From assembly GCA_026125795.1 (NCBI GenBank), contig JAHCKM010000002.1:434001-498000 (forward strand): DNA of 64,000 nucleotides, given 5' to 3'. Position 1 is the stretch's first letter; the number at the start of each line of letters is the position of its first letter. The stretch is from Burkholderiaceae bacterium. Its GTDB lineage: Bacteria > Pseudomonadota > Gammaproteobacteria > Burkholderiales > Burkholderiaceae_C. This document shows positions 16,886 to 25,606 of the stretch, piece after piece. The notes under the pieces are model-generated. The model was not told the origin of the DNA. It ran no database searches and was given only the letters and a program-made list of their open reading frames with translations. The position numbers and the translations under genes were made by a program.

Positions 16886-18397
16886 ATGGCCAAGACACTT
16901 TCCGAACGGTCGTCCACGGGCGTGCCGGGCCTTGACGACGTCCTGAACGCCGGCTACATCCCGGGACGCATCTACCTGGTCGAGGGCAACCCCGGCGCCG
17001 GCAAGACCACGATGGCGTTGCAGTACCTGCTGGCCGGCGTGCAGGCCGGGGAACGCTGCCTGTACGTCACGCTGTCGGAGACACGCGAGGAGCTCACCGC
17101 GGGCGCCGCCTCGCACGGCTGGTCGCTCGAGGGCATCGAAGTCGCCGAGCTGGTGAGCGACGAGCAGCAACTGGGCCGCGAAGAGCAGATCACGATGTAC
17201 CACCCGTCGGAGGTCGAGCTGACCGAAACGACGCGCAAGGTGCTCGAGATCGTGCAGCGCTCGCGCCCGCAGCGCATGGTGTTCGATTCGTTGTCCGAGC
17301 TGCGGCTGATGGCGCAAAACTCGTTGCGCTACCGGCGCCAGATCCTGGCGCTCAAGCACTTCTTTCTCGGAAGGGGCTGCACGGTCCTGCTGCTCGACGA
17401 TCGCACTGCCGAAGGTCCGGATCTGCAGCTGCACAGCATCGCGCACGGCGTGCTGTCGCTGGAACATCGCGCGCCGTTGTACGGCCGCGCGTTGCGCACC
17501 CTGCGGGTGCTCAAGTTCCGCGGCAGCGACTTCATCAGCGGATGCCACGACCTCGGCATCCGCCGCGGTGGCCTGCAGGTGTTCCCGCGCCTGACGGCGT
17601 CCGAGCATGCGGTGGACTTCGAGCCCGGCAAGCTCGCCAGCGGGGTGCCCGGGCTCGACGAGCTGATGGGCGGCGGCATCGACCGCGGCACGGCCACGTT
17701 GTTCGTCGGGCCGCCCGGCACCGGCAAGTCGACCATGGCGCTGCAATACGCCGCGGCGGCGACGCTGCGCGGTGAACATGCGGCCGCGTTTGTGTTCGAG
17801 GAATCGCGCAACGTCCTGCTGGGGCGCGCCGCCGGCCTGGGCATGCGCATCCGGGAAGGCACCGGGCCCGGGCAGCTGATGGTGCGCCAGATCGATCCGG
17901 CCGAAGTGTCGCCGGGTGAATTTGCGCATCTGGTGCGCACGTCGGTGGAGCGTGACGGTGCGCGCGTGGTCGTGATCGACAGCCTGAACGGCTATCTGAA
18001 CGCGATGCCGGAAGAACGTTATCTGGTGGCGCAGCTGCACGAGCTGCTGGCTTACCTGAACAACCGCGGTGTCGCCAGCTTCCTGGTCACCGCGCAGACC
18101 GGCATCATCGGCCAGAGCATGCGCTCGCCCGTGGACGCCAGCTACCTGGCCGACAGCGTGTTGCTGCTGCGCATGTTCGAGCACATGGGCAAGGTCAAGA
18201 AGGCGATCTCGGTGCTGAAGAAGCGCAGCGGCGGGCACGAAGAGACGATCCGCCAGGTGTGGTTCGACTCGCGCGGCGTGCACGTGGGCGAGCCGTTGAC
18301 GCACTTGCGCGGCGTGCTCACCGGCGTGCCGGTGGAGATCGGCGGCGCGGGCGACCGCCCACCCACTCCCGTGGCGCCCATCGGTGATGTCCACTGA
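16886..18397 (+). CDS. KaiC-like double RecA-fold ATPase
   Basis: 503 residues from the ATG at 16886, chosen for GAGGA upstream. Two tandem KaiC domains: Walker A GNPGAGKTT (about 34-42) and GPPGTGKST (about 274-282). The second domain keeps the catalytic Glu pair (FEES), whereas the first reads LSET, losing one Glu. Around the KaiC autophosphorylation site the alignment gives Ser-Tyr in place of Ser431-Thr432, so the two-site cycle is probably altered. No kaiA or kaiB is present, so a circadian role should not be assumed. The stop overlaps the start of a hybrid histidine kinase, implying the two proteins act together in signalling. Confidence 0.88.
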   Translation: MAKTLSERSSTGVPGLDDVLNAGYIPGRIYLVEGNPGAGKTTMALQYLLAGVQAGERCLYVTLSETREELTAGAASHGWSLEGIEVAELVSDEQQLGREEQITMYHPSEVELTETTRKVLEIVQRSRPQRMVFDSLSELRLMAQNSLRYRRQILALKHFFLGRGCTVLLLDDRTAEGPDLQLHSIAHGVLSLEHRAPLYGRALRTLRVLKFRGSDFISGCHDLGIRRGGLQVFPRLTASEHAVDFEPGKLASGVPGLDELMGGGIDRGTATLFVGPPGTGKSTMALQYAAAATLRGEHAAAFVFEESRNVLLGRAAGLGMRIREGTGPGQLMVRQIDPAEVSPGEFAHLVRTSVERDGARVVVIDSLNGYLNAMPEERYLVAQLHELLAYLNNRGVASFLVTAQTGIIGQSMRSPVDASYLADSVLLLRMFEHMGKVKKAISVLKKRSGGHEETIRQVWFDSRGVHVGEPLTHLRGVLTGVPVEIGGAGDRPPTPVAPIGDVH

Positions 18398-19955
18398 GAC
18401 GGATCGCATCGACGACGGCTGCGTGTTGATCGTCGCGCCGACCCGCCGCGACGGCGAGATCACGCGCGCACTGCTGGCCCAGGCCGGCGTCGATGGCCGA
18501 GTGTGCAGCGGTCTGAAGGAACTCGCCGATCGCCTTGACGCCGGCATCGGCACGGTGCTTCTGACCGACCATGCGCTGGTCGACGACGGGTTCAGCGCCT
18601 TGCTGGCGGCGCTCGGCCGACAGGCCGAGTGGTCGGACGTGCCGGTGCTGATGCTGACGCAGGACCGCGACCAATCGCCGCCGGCGGCACGTGCGCTCGA
18701 AGCGATGACCAACGTGACGCTGCTCGATCGCCCCATCTCGACGCGCGCCATGGTCAGTGCGGTGCAGTCGGCATTGCGGGCGCGGCGCCGCCAGTACCAG
18801 ATCCGCGACCAGATCGTCGAGCAGATGCGCGCCGAGCAGGCCTTGCGCGACGCCGATCGCCGCAAGGACGAGTTCCTTGCCACGCTGGCGCACGAACTGC
18901 GCAACCCGCTGGCGCCGATCCGCACCGGACTGGAAGTGCTCACCCGCGTGCGGCCCGACGAGCCCCAGGCCTCGCGCGTGCTGGCCATGATGCAGCGCCA
19001 GCTCGGGCAGCTCATCAAGCTGATCAACGACCTGCTCGACGTCTCGCGCATCGCCACGGGTAAAGTGGCGCTGCTGCGCGAACGTGTCGACCTTCGCAGC
19101 GTGGTCGATACGGCACTCGAGGGCACACAACCGTTCGTCGATGCGGCGCAGCTCCAGGTGCACGTGGCGCGCCCGGATCAGCCGGTCTGGGTGGTGGGTG
19201 ATGCGTCGCGGCTGGCGCAGGTGATCAGCAACCTGGTGCACAACGCCGCGAAGTACACACCCAAGGGCGGCCGCATCCGCATCTCGTCGCAGCGCGAGGG
19301 CACCGAGGCGGTCGTGCGGGTGGTCGACAACGGAGCCGGCATCCCGACGGACATGCTCGAGCAGGTGTTCGAGATGTTCACGCAGGTCCGGCGCGAGCGT
19401 GAGCGCGCCCCCGAGGGACTGGGCATCGGCTTGTCGCTGGTGCGCCGGCTGGTCGACCTGCACGGTGGCTCGGTGCGCGCGGACAGTGCGGGTCTGGGAG
19501 CGGGCAGCACCTTCACCTTGCGCCTGCCGGCCGTCGAGCCGGCTGCCGCCGTGTCGCCGAACGAGAGCACGCGCAACGGCGACGTGCGGGCGCGCCGGCG
19601 CATCCGCGTGCTGGTGGTCGACGACAACGTCGACGCCGCCGATGCGTTGGCGATCCATCTTCAGCTGAGCGGCCACGAGACGCGCACCGAATACAGCGGT
19701 GCCGTGGCGTTGCGGGTGGCGCGCGAGTTCCAGCCCGAGGTCGTGTTCTGCGACATCGGCATGGCCGGCATGGACGGCCACGAGGTCGCTGCATGCCTGC
19801 GCGCCGATCGGCGCTACGCGTCGACGGTGTTGGTGGCACTCACCGGCTGGGGCGGCGAAGACGACCGGCGGCGTACGCGCAGCACCGGTTTCGATTTTCA
19901 CCTGGTCAAGCCGGTCAGCGCCGAGGCGGTCGACGAGATCCTGGCGCGGCTCTGA
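18387..19955 (+). CDS. hybrid histidine kinase coupled to the KaiC-like gene
   Basis: 522 residues. The ATG at 18387 lies inside the KaiC-like gene's last codons (11-base overlap). Domains in order: an N-terminal receiver-like region without a clean phosphorylation pocket (about 8-125); HisKA with the phosphorylated His near 169 (LAHELRNPLAPI); HATPase with NLVHNAAKYTPKGG and GLGIGLSLVRR; and a C-terminal receiver (about 407-520) with the acceptor Asp near 456 (VVFCDIGMAGMDG). No membrane segment. Coupled translation suggests the KaiC-like ATPase modulates kinase activity or binds its N-terminus; that is inference from gene order. The output regulator is not adjacent. Confidence 0.9.
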   Translation: MSTETDRIDDGCVLIVAPTRRDGEITRALLAQAGVDGRVCSGLKELADRLDAGIGTVLLTDHALVDDGFSALLAALGRQAEWSDVPVLMLTQDRDQSPPAARALEAMTNVTLLDRPISTRAMVSAVQSALRARRRQYQIRDQIVEQMRAEQALRDADRRKDEFLATLAHELRNPLAPIRTGLEVLTRVRPDEPQASRVLAMMQRQLGQLIKLINDLLDVSRIATGKVALLRERVDLRSVVDTALEGTQPFVDAAQLQVHVARPDQPVWVVGDASRLAQVISNLVHNAAKYTPKGGRIRISSQREGTEAVVRVVDNGAGIPTDMLEQVFEMFTQVRRERERAPEGLGIGLSLVRRLVDLHGGSVRADSAGLGAGSTFTLRLPAVEPAAAVSPNESTRNGDVRARRRIRVLVVDDNVDAADALAIHLQLSGHETRTEYSGAVALRVAREFQPEVVFCDIGMAGMDGHEVAACLRADRRYASTVLVALTGWGGEDDRRRTRSTGFDFHLVKPVSAEAVDEILARL

Positions 19956-19993
19956 GGTGCATCGCCTGGGTTGCCGCGCCGGCCGCGGCCGTT

Positions 19994-20269
19994 TCAGCTG
20001 CGATAGAAGTACGGATTGAGCACGCTCACCGGCGTGATGCGATCCACCGGCAGGTTGTTCTTGCCGGCCACCTCGCGGATCGACTCCGGCGTCGGGCCGT
20101 CGTAGATGCAGAAGGTCTTCTTCAGGTCCGGGCTCACGTACGAGTGGACCCAGGTGACGCCGGCGCTGGCATTGTTCTTCACCACGTTGCCGCAGGCTTG
20201 TGCGCCTTGCTCGGTCATCGGGATGCGCAGGCCATCGGGAAAGGTGCGTTCGATCAGGTAGCGGGGCAT
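19994..20269 (-). CDS. DUF4242 family small protein
   Basis: 91 residues from the ATG at 20267-20269, chosen for AAGGAG upstream over an in-frame ATG 24 bases earlier. DUF4242 features are MPRYLIERTFPDGL, the central WVHSYVSPDLKKTFCIYDGP and the C-terminal PYFY. The family folds as a ferredoxin-like barrel, and one Streptomyces member binds nickel; a metal role here is only possible. It lies 111 bp downstream of the large LuxR-type regulator on the same strand and may be in its transcript. Confidence 0.78.
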   Translation of the reverse strand: MPRYLIERTFPDGLRIPMTEQGAQACGNVVKNNASAGVTWVHSYVSPDLKKTFCIYDGPTPESIREVAGKNNLPVDRITPVSVLNPYFYRS

Positions 20270-20380
20270 GTGAGACTCCTTGGGGTTGGGCACGGCGAGG
20301 GGCCGCCGTGTGCCGCCACGATAGGAGCCGGGTCGCGCGCGTGCGCCGGTGGGTCTGCCCAGATTGCGTGCGCCGATTGC

Positions 20381-23080
20381 CTATTTTGCGCAGCCGGCGC
20401 CCGACACGAGGCCGCTGCCGAGCGCGGCGGCCACCGCCTCGGTGCGCGAGCCGACCGCGAGCTTGCCGAACACTGCCGCCACGTGGTGGTCGACGGTGCG
20501 CACCGAGCGACACAGCCGTTCGGCGATCTCGGAGTTCTTCAAGCCCTCGCACAACAGGCGCAGCACCTCGAGCTCGCGCGCGGTGAGCTGGTGCGGGTTG
20601 GTCTGCGTGGACGCCCGCGCACCGCGCGGCAGGCCGCGCACGCCGGCCGAGCGGAGGCGTTTGCGCAAGGCCTCGGCAGCGGGCCTGGCGCCGAGCTGCT
20701 CGTAACGGCCGAGCGCGTCGAGCTGCGCGGCGGCGTCGCCGTCGGCCAGCGCACGGGCCTGCTCGTACGGGCAACCGATGGCAGCCCAGGCATCGGCGGC
20801 CTCGCGCCAGCGGCCTTGCAGTTGCATCGCGTATGGAGGTGCGAGCGCGAATGGGGTCTGCGGCACGGGCGCGCCGGCGCGGTGCAGACACAGCGCCAGC
20901 TCGCCGGCCAGCCACGGGTGGCGGCGCGAGACCGCGAGGTCCCAGGCGGCGCGCGCTTCGTCGACACAGGCGCGCAGGTCACCACGCAGATGCGCCGCCT
21001 CGGCACGTGCGGCACGGGCCGGCGCCACGCGTTGCAGCGTGCCGCTGGCCAACGCCAGCTCGAGCGCCTCGTCCAGCGGGCCTGCTGGGATGCCTTCGCG
21101 CTGCGCGCTCCGGTCATGGCCCTTCGGGCGGCCGGGCGGGCTCATGGCGCCGTCGTCGCCGCGCCGCGCACGCAAGCGTCCGAGTGCCACCAGCGCCATC
21201 ACGCGCGCGGTGCTGCGCCGCGTGGCCTGTTGCACGGCGTCTTGCGCCAGCTCGATCGCATCGTCCCAGTGTCCGAGGTGCATCTCGACGATCGCCAGCC
21301 AGGCCACGCAGTAGTGGCGGTAGAAATCGATCTCGTGCCGGACCGAGAACACGATCGCGCGCTTGAGCTGCGACTGCGCATCGTGCAGCCGGAACAGCTC
21401 GCCGGCACCCGATCCGAGGTTGTTGTGGATGTTGGCCGCGATGAAGTGCAGCCCATCGGCCAGCGCGATGTCGAGCGCGCGCTGCACCTGCGCGCAGCCG
21501 GCCTCGTAGTCGAGAAACATCGTGGCCGTGCCGCGCGCGCTGATCGCCGCTGCCAGCACGTCGCGCAGACCGAACGCTTCAGCCAGCGCGATCGCCTTGT
21601 CGCCCCAGGCGATGGCGGCGTCGTAGTCGCGGTTGAGCATGCGCAGCTGGGCCTCGACGCGGTAGGCGCCGGCCAGCGCCGGCGAAGGCGGCAGCGGCTC
21701 GAGCAGGGCGATCGCCCGAGCGCTGGCTGCATCGGCGTCGGCGTTGCGCAGCGCCAGCACGAACACCAGAGCGAGCTGGCTCAGGTTGGCCGCTCGATCG
21801 GTCGTGCGGCCGGGGTCCGCGTCCGGCGCGGCCTGGGCCGCGCGGGCATGCAGCGCATCGAGCTCGAGGCGTGCCTCGATCGCCTCGTCGAGCTGGTCGA
21901 TCGACTGGCACTCGCGCGCGCAGGCGTCGAGCCAGGCCGCGCGCTCGTCGTCGGGCAGTGCGAGCGCGCGCGCATGGTCGAGCGCGGTGCGCCAGTGCGC
22001 CGCGGCCTCGCGGTGCGCGCCGCGCGCCTCGGCCTGGCGCGCTGCCTCGGGCGCCGCGCGCAGCACCGCGGCATGGTTGCCGGCGCGCGTGGCATGGTGC
22101 ACACGGCGCGCCATGGCCACCGCCGGCTCGTGTTCCAGCGCCTGCAGCACGTCGGCATGCAGAGACTGCGCCACCGGCTCCGGCAACGACGATTCAACTG
22201 CCACGCGCGCCAGCTCGTGGCGAAAGCCGAGCATGGCCGGGCCGTGCGGCATCAGCAGGCCGGCGTCAAGGCACTGTTCCAGCGCGTCGACGTCCGCGCC
22301 GAGCAAGCGCTCGACCAGCCAGCGTTCGATGCGCGCCGGCACCACCGACGCCAGCCGCACGATCGCCTGGGCGCGCGCGCCGAGCCGTGCATAACGCGCG
22401 AGCACCAGGTCATGCACGCTGCGCGGCACGGTTTCCATGCCCCCGCGCAGCAGCTCGGTCACGAAGAACGGATTGCCATGCGTCAGCGCATGCAGGCCGG
22501 TGGACGCGCGCAGTGCGCGCCGTGCCAGCAGATCCACGGCGCGCGCGCTGAGGCGCGGCACGTCGATGCGCGTGATCAGGCTCGCGGGCAGCTCGCCGAG
22601 CAGGCGGCGCAGCGGATGCGATGGCGAGAGCTCGTCGTCACGGTACGAGGCCAGCAGCAGCGCGGGCGCGCGGTCGATGCGCCGGCCGAGAAACTTGATC
22701 AGGTCCAGCGTCGCATCGTCGGCCCAGTGCACGTCTTCAAACACCAGTAGCACCGGCTGGCGGCTGCGCTGCAGCTCGGTGAGCACGACATCGAACAGCT
22801 CGCTGCGTGCAGCGTCGGCCGCCAGCAGCGCACGAAAGCCGACCTCGGCGGAACGCGCGATGTCGAGCAGCGGCGCCAGAGGCTGCGGCGTCTGCAGCGC
22901 GTCGCATGCGCCCCACCACAACGACGCACGGCCGCGGCGCTCGGCCAACGCCTTGAGCAAGCTGGTTTTGCCGATTCCTGCTTCGCCGGCCACGAACACC
23001 GTGTGACCGCTGCCGCGCTCCACGGCGCCGAGCAGCGATTGCAGTTGCTGCAGCAGGTTCTCGCGCTCGACCAGTTCCAT
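20381..23080 (-). CDS. LuxR-family regulator with AAA ATPase domain (LAL/MalT-like)
   Basis: 899 residues from the ATG at 23078-23080, which opens into [17 protein letters not shown] just ahead of the ATPase. Walker A is GEAGIGKTS (about 32-40), and a Walker B-like [12 protein letters not shown] follows. A long helical TPR-like middle section leads to a C-terminal LuxR helix-turn-helix (about 825-890: [29 protein letters not shown]). Such large ATP-binding regulators are inducer-gated activators. The frame is open for 63 more residues upstream, but that part looks non-coding. Promoter and targets are not evident; the DUF4242 gene downstream is the nearest candidate. Confidence 0.9.
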   Translation of the reverse strand: MELVERENLLQQLQSLLGAVERGSGHTVFVAGEAGIGKTSLLKALAERRGRASLWWGACDALQTPQPLAPLLDIARSAEVGFRALLAADAARSELFDVVLTELQRSRQPVLLVFEDVHWADDATLDLIKFLGRRIDRAPALLLASYRDDELSPSHPLRRLLGELPASLITRIDVPRLSARAVDLLARRALRASTGLHALTHGNPFFVTELLRGGMETVPRSVHDLVLARYARLGARAQAIVRLASVVPARIERWLVERLLGADVDALEQCLDAGLLMPHGPAMLGFRHELARVAVESSLPEPVAQSLHADVLQALEHEPAVAMARRVHHATRAGNHAAVLRAAPEAARQAEARGAHREAAAHWRTALDHARALALPDDERAAWLDACARECQSIDQLDEAIEARLELDALHARAAQAAPDADPGRTTDRAANLSQLALVFVLALRNADADAASARAIALLEPLPPSPALAGAYRVEAQLRMLNRDYDAAIAWGDKAIALAEAFGLRDVLAAAISARGTATMFLDYEAGCAQVQRALDIALADGLHFIAANIHNNLGSGAGELFRLHDAQSQLKRAIVFSVRHEIDFYRHYCVAWLAIVEMHLGHWDDAIELAQDAVQQATRRSTARVMALVALGRLRARRGDDGAMSPPGRPKGHDRSAQREGIPAGPLDEALELALASGTLQRVAPARAARAEAAHLRGDLRACVDEARAAWDLAVSRRHPWLAGELALCLHRAGAPVPQTPFALAPPYAMQLQGRWREAADAWAAIGCPYEQARALADGDAAAQLDALGRYEQLGARPAAEALRKRLRSAGVRGLPRGARASTQTNPHQLTARELEVLRLLCEGLKNSEIAERLCRSVRTVDHHVAAVFGKLAVGSRTEAVAAALGSGLVSGAGCAK

Positions 23081-23281
23081 CTGCGGATGTGCGGGCTGAC
23101 GGTTCGGATTCAGTGTAGGCGCGCACGCGCTGGGCGATGCATCCCCACAACGCGGATTGAGCGCAGATGCGGACACCGCTTCAATTCCGCGCTCCACACC
23201 ATGGGCACCCAGGGAGCGTTGGCGTCGCGTGCGCTCAACCCGCGCCTCGATGCGCGTCGCAACGCACATCTGACGCGGCCT

Positions 23282-25456
23282 TCAGGTTGCCATCATCGAA
23301 GTCGGGCGCGAACCGATGGGCTCGGCGGCTGCCGGCGCAGCCTGCGACTGGCGCAGCCATTGCGCCAGCGCGTCGGGCGCCATCGGCCGTGCGAACAGGA
23401 ACCCCTGCAGCTCGTCGCAGCCCAATGCCAGCAGGCGATCGCGCTGGTCCTCGGTCTCGACGCCTTCGGCGACCACGCGCAGGCCCAGCGCGTGGGCCAG
23501 GCGCACCACCGCATCGACGATGGCGCCGGACTCGCCGCCGATGTCCTGCACGAAGCTGCGATCGATCTTCAACTGCGTGGCCGGCAGGCTGCGCAGGTAG
23601 GCCAGGCTGGAGTGGCCGGTGCCGAAGTCGTCGATCGACAGCTGCACGCCGCTGTGCACCAGCTTTTCGAACGCGCGCCGTGTGGCTTCGAGATCGTCCA
23701 TCGCCGCCGATTCGGTGATCTCGCAGGTCAGGCGCGCCGGGCTGATGTCGTTGCGCACCAGCGCGTCGCGGATGCGCTGCACCAGGTCTTCCTGGCGCAG
23801 CTGGTGCACCGACAGGTTGACGGCGACGCGCAGGTGCAGGCCGTCGGCCCACCATGCGCGCATCTGACGGCAGGCTTCGTCGATCACCCAGTTGCCGATG
23901 CCGCCGATCAGGCCGAAGCGCTCGGCGATCGGAATGAACTCAGCAGGGCTCACCGGCCCGCGCGTCGGGTGGTTCCAGCGCAGCAGGGCCTCGACGCCGC
24001 TGACCGCGCCGCGCCGGCCTTCGATCTTGGGTTGGTAGTACAGGTGGAGCTCGCCACGCTCGGCGGCATGGCGCAGGTCGTGCAGCAGCGCCATCTGCGC
24101 GTCGGCGCCGGCAGTCATGTGCGATTCGAACAGTGCATGGGTGTTGCCGCCGGCGCGCTTGGCGGCGTACATCGCGGCATCGGCATGGGCCACCAGCTTG
24201 GCCGCGTTGCCCTGGTCCGGATAGACCACCGTGCCGATCGAGGCGCTGAGCTCGACTTGCGTGTGCAGCACGTCAAACGGCTGTGCGAGCCGGCGCACCA
24301 GTCGATCGGCCAGCGCGAGCGCGGCGTCGGCGCTGGTCAGGTCTTCGACCAGCAGCACGAACTCGTCGCCGCCAATGCGCGCCACCGTGTCGGCCGAGCG
24401 CACCTCGTGCAGCAGGCGTGTGGCCACCTGCTTGAGCACGATGTCGCCGGCGGCATGGCCCAGCGAGTCGTTGACCGGCTTGAAACCATCGAGGTCGACG
24501 AACAGCACCGCCAGCCGGCTGGCGGCGCGTGCGGCATCGGCGTGGCGCCGATCGGCGCGGCTGCAACGCGCCACCGCGTGCGCCAGTCGATCCTCGAACA
24601 GCACGCGGTTCGGCAGGCCGGTGAGGACGTCGATGAACGCGTGCTTCTTCAGCTCTTCGAACGCGCTGCGCAGCTTGGCATTGGCTTCTCTCAACGACTG
24701 CGCCAGCCGATTCGCCTTGCCCTGCATGCGCGCATCGAGCACCGAGGTGAACTGCGTCGCCGCCAACAGCAGCACCGAGGCCACGATCACGGTGGCGCCG
24801 AGCCGGTCGGCGCTCAGCTGTGTGGCGCTCAGGCACACCGAGCCTTCCGGGAAGCTGACGGCGGCCATGCCGGTGTAGTGCATGCCGCTGATCGCCAGGC
24901 CCATCGCCAGCGCGGCCAGTGCCTGCATCCACAGGCCATGGCGCTGGCTCACCGTGCGCAGCCAGAAGAAGATACTCAGCGCCGCCGCCGACGCGGCCAG
25001 CGCGATGGCTGCCGATGCGGCCACGATGAGCGGATCCCACACGACGCCGGGTGCCATGTCGAGCGCGGCCATGCCGATGTAGTGCATCGCGCAGATGCCG
25101 AGCGCCATCGCGATCGAGCCGGTCGCCAGGCGCCTGAACCCGAGCCGGCCACGGCTGGCCACCGCCAATGCCACGCCGGAGACCGCCACGCCGGCGATCC
25201 ACGACAGCACCGTTGCCGGCAGCGTGTAGCCGAGTGCCACGCCGGACAGTGAAAACGCGAGCATGCCGGTGAAATGCATGCTCCAGATGCCGGTGCCCAT
25301 CGCCAGCGAGCCGGCGACCCACCAGATGCGCGCCACCTGCAGATCGGGTCCGCGCACGCGCTTGGCGAGGTCGAGCGCGACATAGGAAGCCAGGCTCGCG
25401 ATCCACACCGACGTGAGCACGAGCCAGGGGTCGTAGCGAGCGGTCAGGAAATTCAT
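23282..25456 (-). CDS. MHYT-GGDEF-EAL cyclic-di-GMP enzyme
   Basis: 724 residues from the ATG at 25454-25456. The N-terminus is an MHYT sensor of about seven helices with three MHxxGM motifs (MHFTGM, MHYIGM, MHYTGM), proposed to bind metal and sense gases or redox. A diguanylate cyclase domain follows with intact RIGGDEF (about 360) and the inhibitory RxxD (RSAD) five residues before it. The phosphodiesterase domain has EALLRW (about 488), DDFGTG and KIDRSFV. Both catalytic halves look complete, so the protein could make or break cyclic-di-GMP depending on its sensor. It is transcribed alone. Confidence 0.93.
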   Translation of the reverse strand: MNFLTARYDPWLVLTSVWIASLASYVALDLAKRVRGPDLQVARIWWVAGSLAMGTGIWSMHFTGMLAFSLSGVALGYTLPATVLSWIAGVAVSGVALAVASRGRLGFRRLATGSIAMALGICAMHYIGMAALDMAPGVVWDPLIVAASAAIALAASAAALSIFFWLRTVSQRHGLWMQALAALAMGLAISGMHYTGMAAVSFPEGSVCLSATQLSADRLGATVIVASVLLLAATQFTSVLDARMQGKANRLAQSLREANAKLRSAFEELKKHAFIDVLTGLPNRVLFEDRLAHAVARCSRADRRHADAARAASRLAVLFVDLDGFKPVNDSLGHAAGDIVLKQVATRLLHEVRSADTVARIGGDEFVLLVEDLTSADAALALADRLVRRLAQPFDVLHTQVELSASIGTVVYPDQGNAAKLVAHADAAMYAAKRAGGNTHALFESHMTAGADAQMALLHDLRHAAERGELHLYYQPKIEGRRGAVSGVEALLRWNHPTRGPVSPAEFIPIAERFGLIGGIGNWVIDEACRQMRAWWADGLHLRVAVNLSVHQLRQEDLVQRIRDALVRNDISPARLTCEITESAAMDDLEATRRAFEKLVHSGVQLSIDDFGTGHSSLAYLRSLPATQLKIDRSFVQDIGGESGAIVDAVVRLAHALGLRVVAEGVETEDQRDRLLALGCDELQGFLFARPMAPDALAQWLRQSQAAPAAAEPIGSRPTSMMAT

Positions 25457-25606
25457 GGGTGGCGGCGCCGGCGCGCAGTTCAACACCGGTATCGGCCGCG
25501 CGGGCGTGCATCTGAACGCTCGCGCCGCGCGCTGCGGCGCGCCGTGTGCCGCGCTTGCGAAACCGCAAGCGCGGCATTGACCTGGATCAAGGCCGGCGCG
25601 GCGCCG

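Noticed and set aside
16886-18397. Circadian clock KaiC.
   Set aside because: No kaiA or kaiB, changed phosphorylation site and loss of one catalytic Glu in the first domain; a signalling ATPase is the safer reading.
15492-20915. Long antisense open frames opposite the acyl-CoA dehydrogenase, KaiC-like and kinase genes.
   Set aside because: His/Arg/Ala-rich translations without domains, expected on the complementary strand of GC-rich genes.
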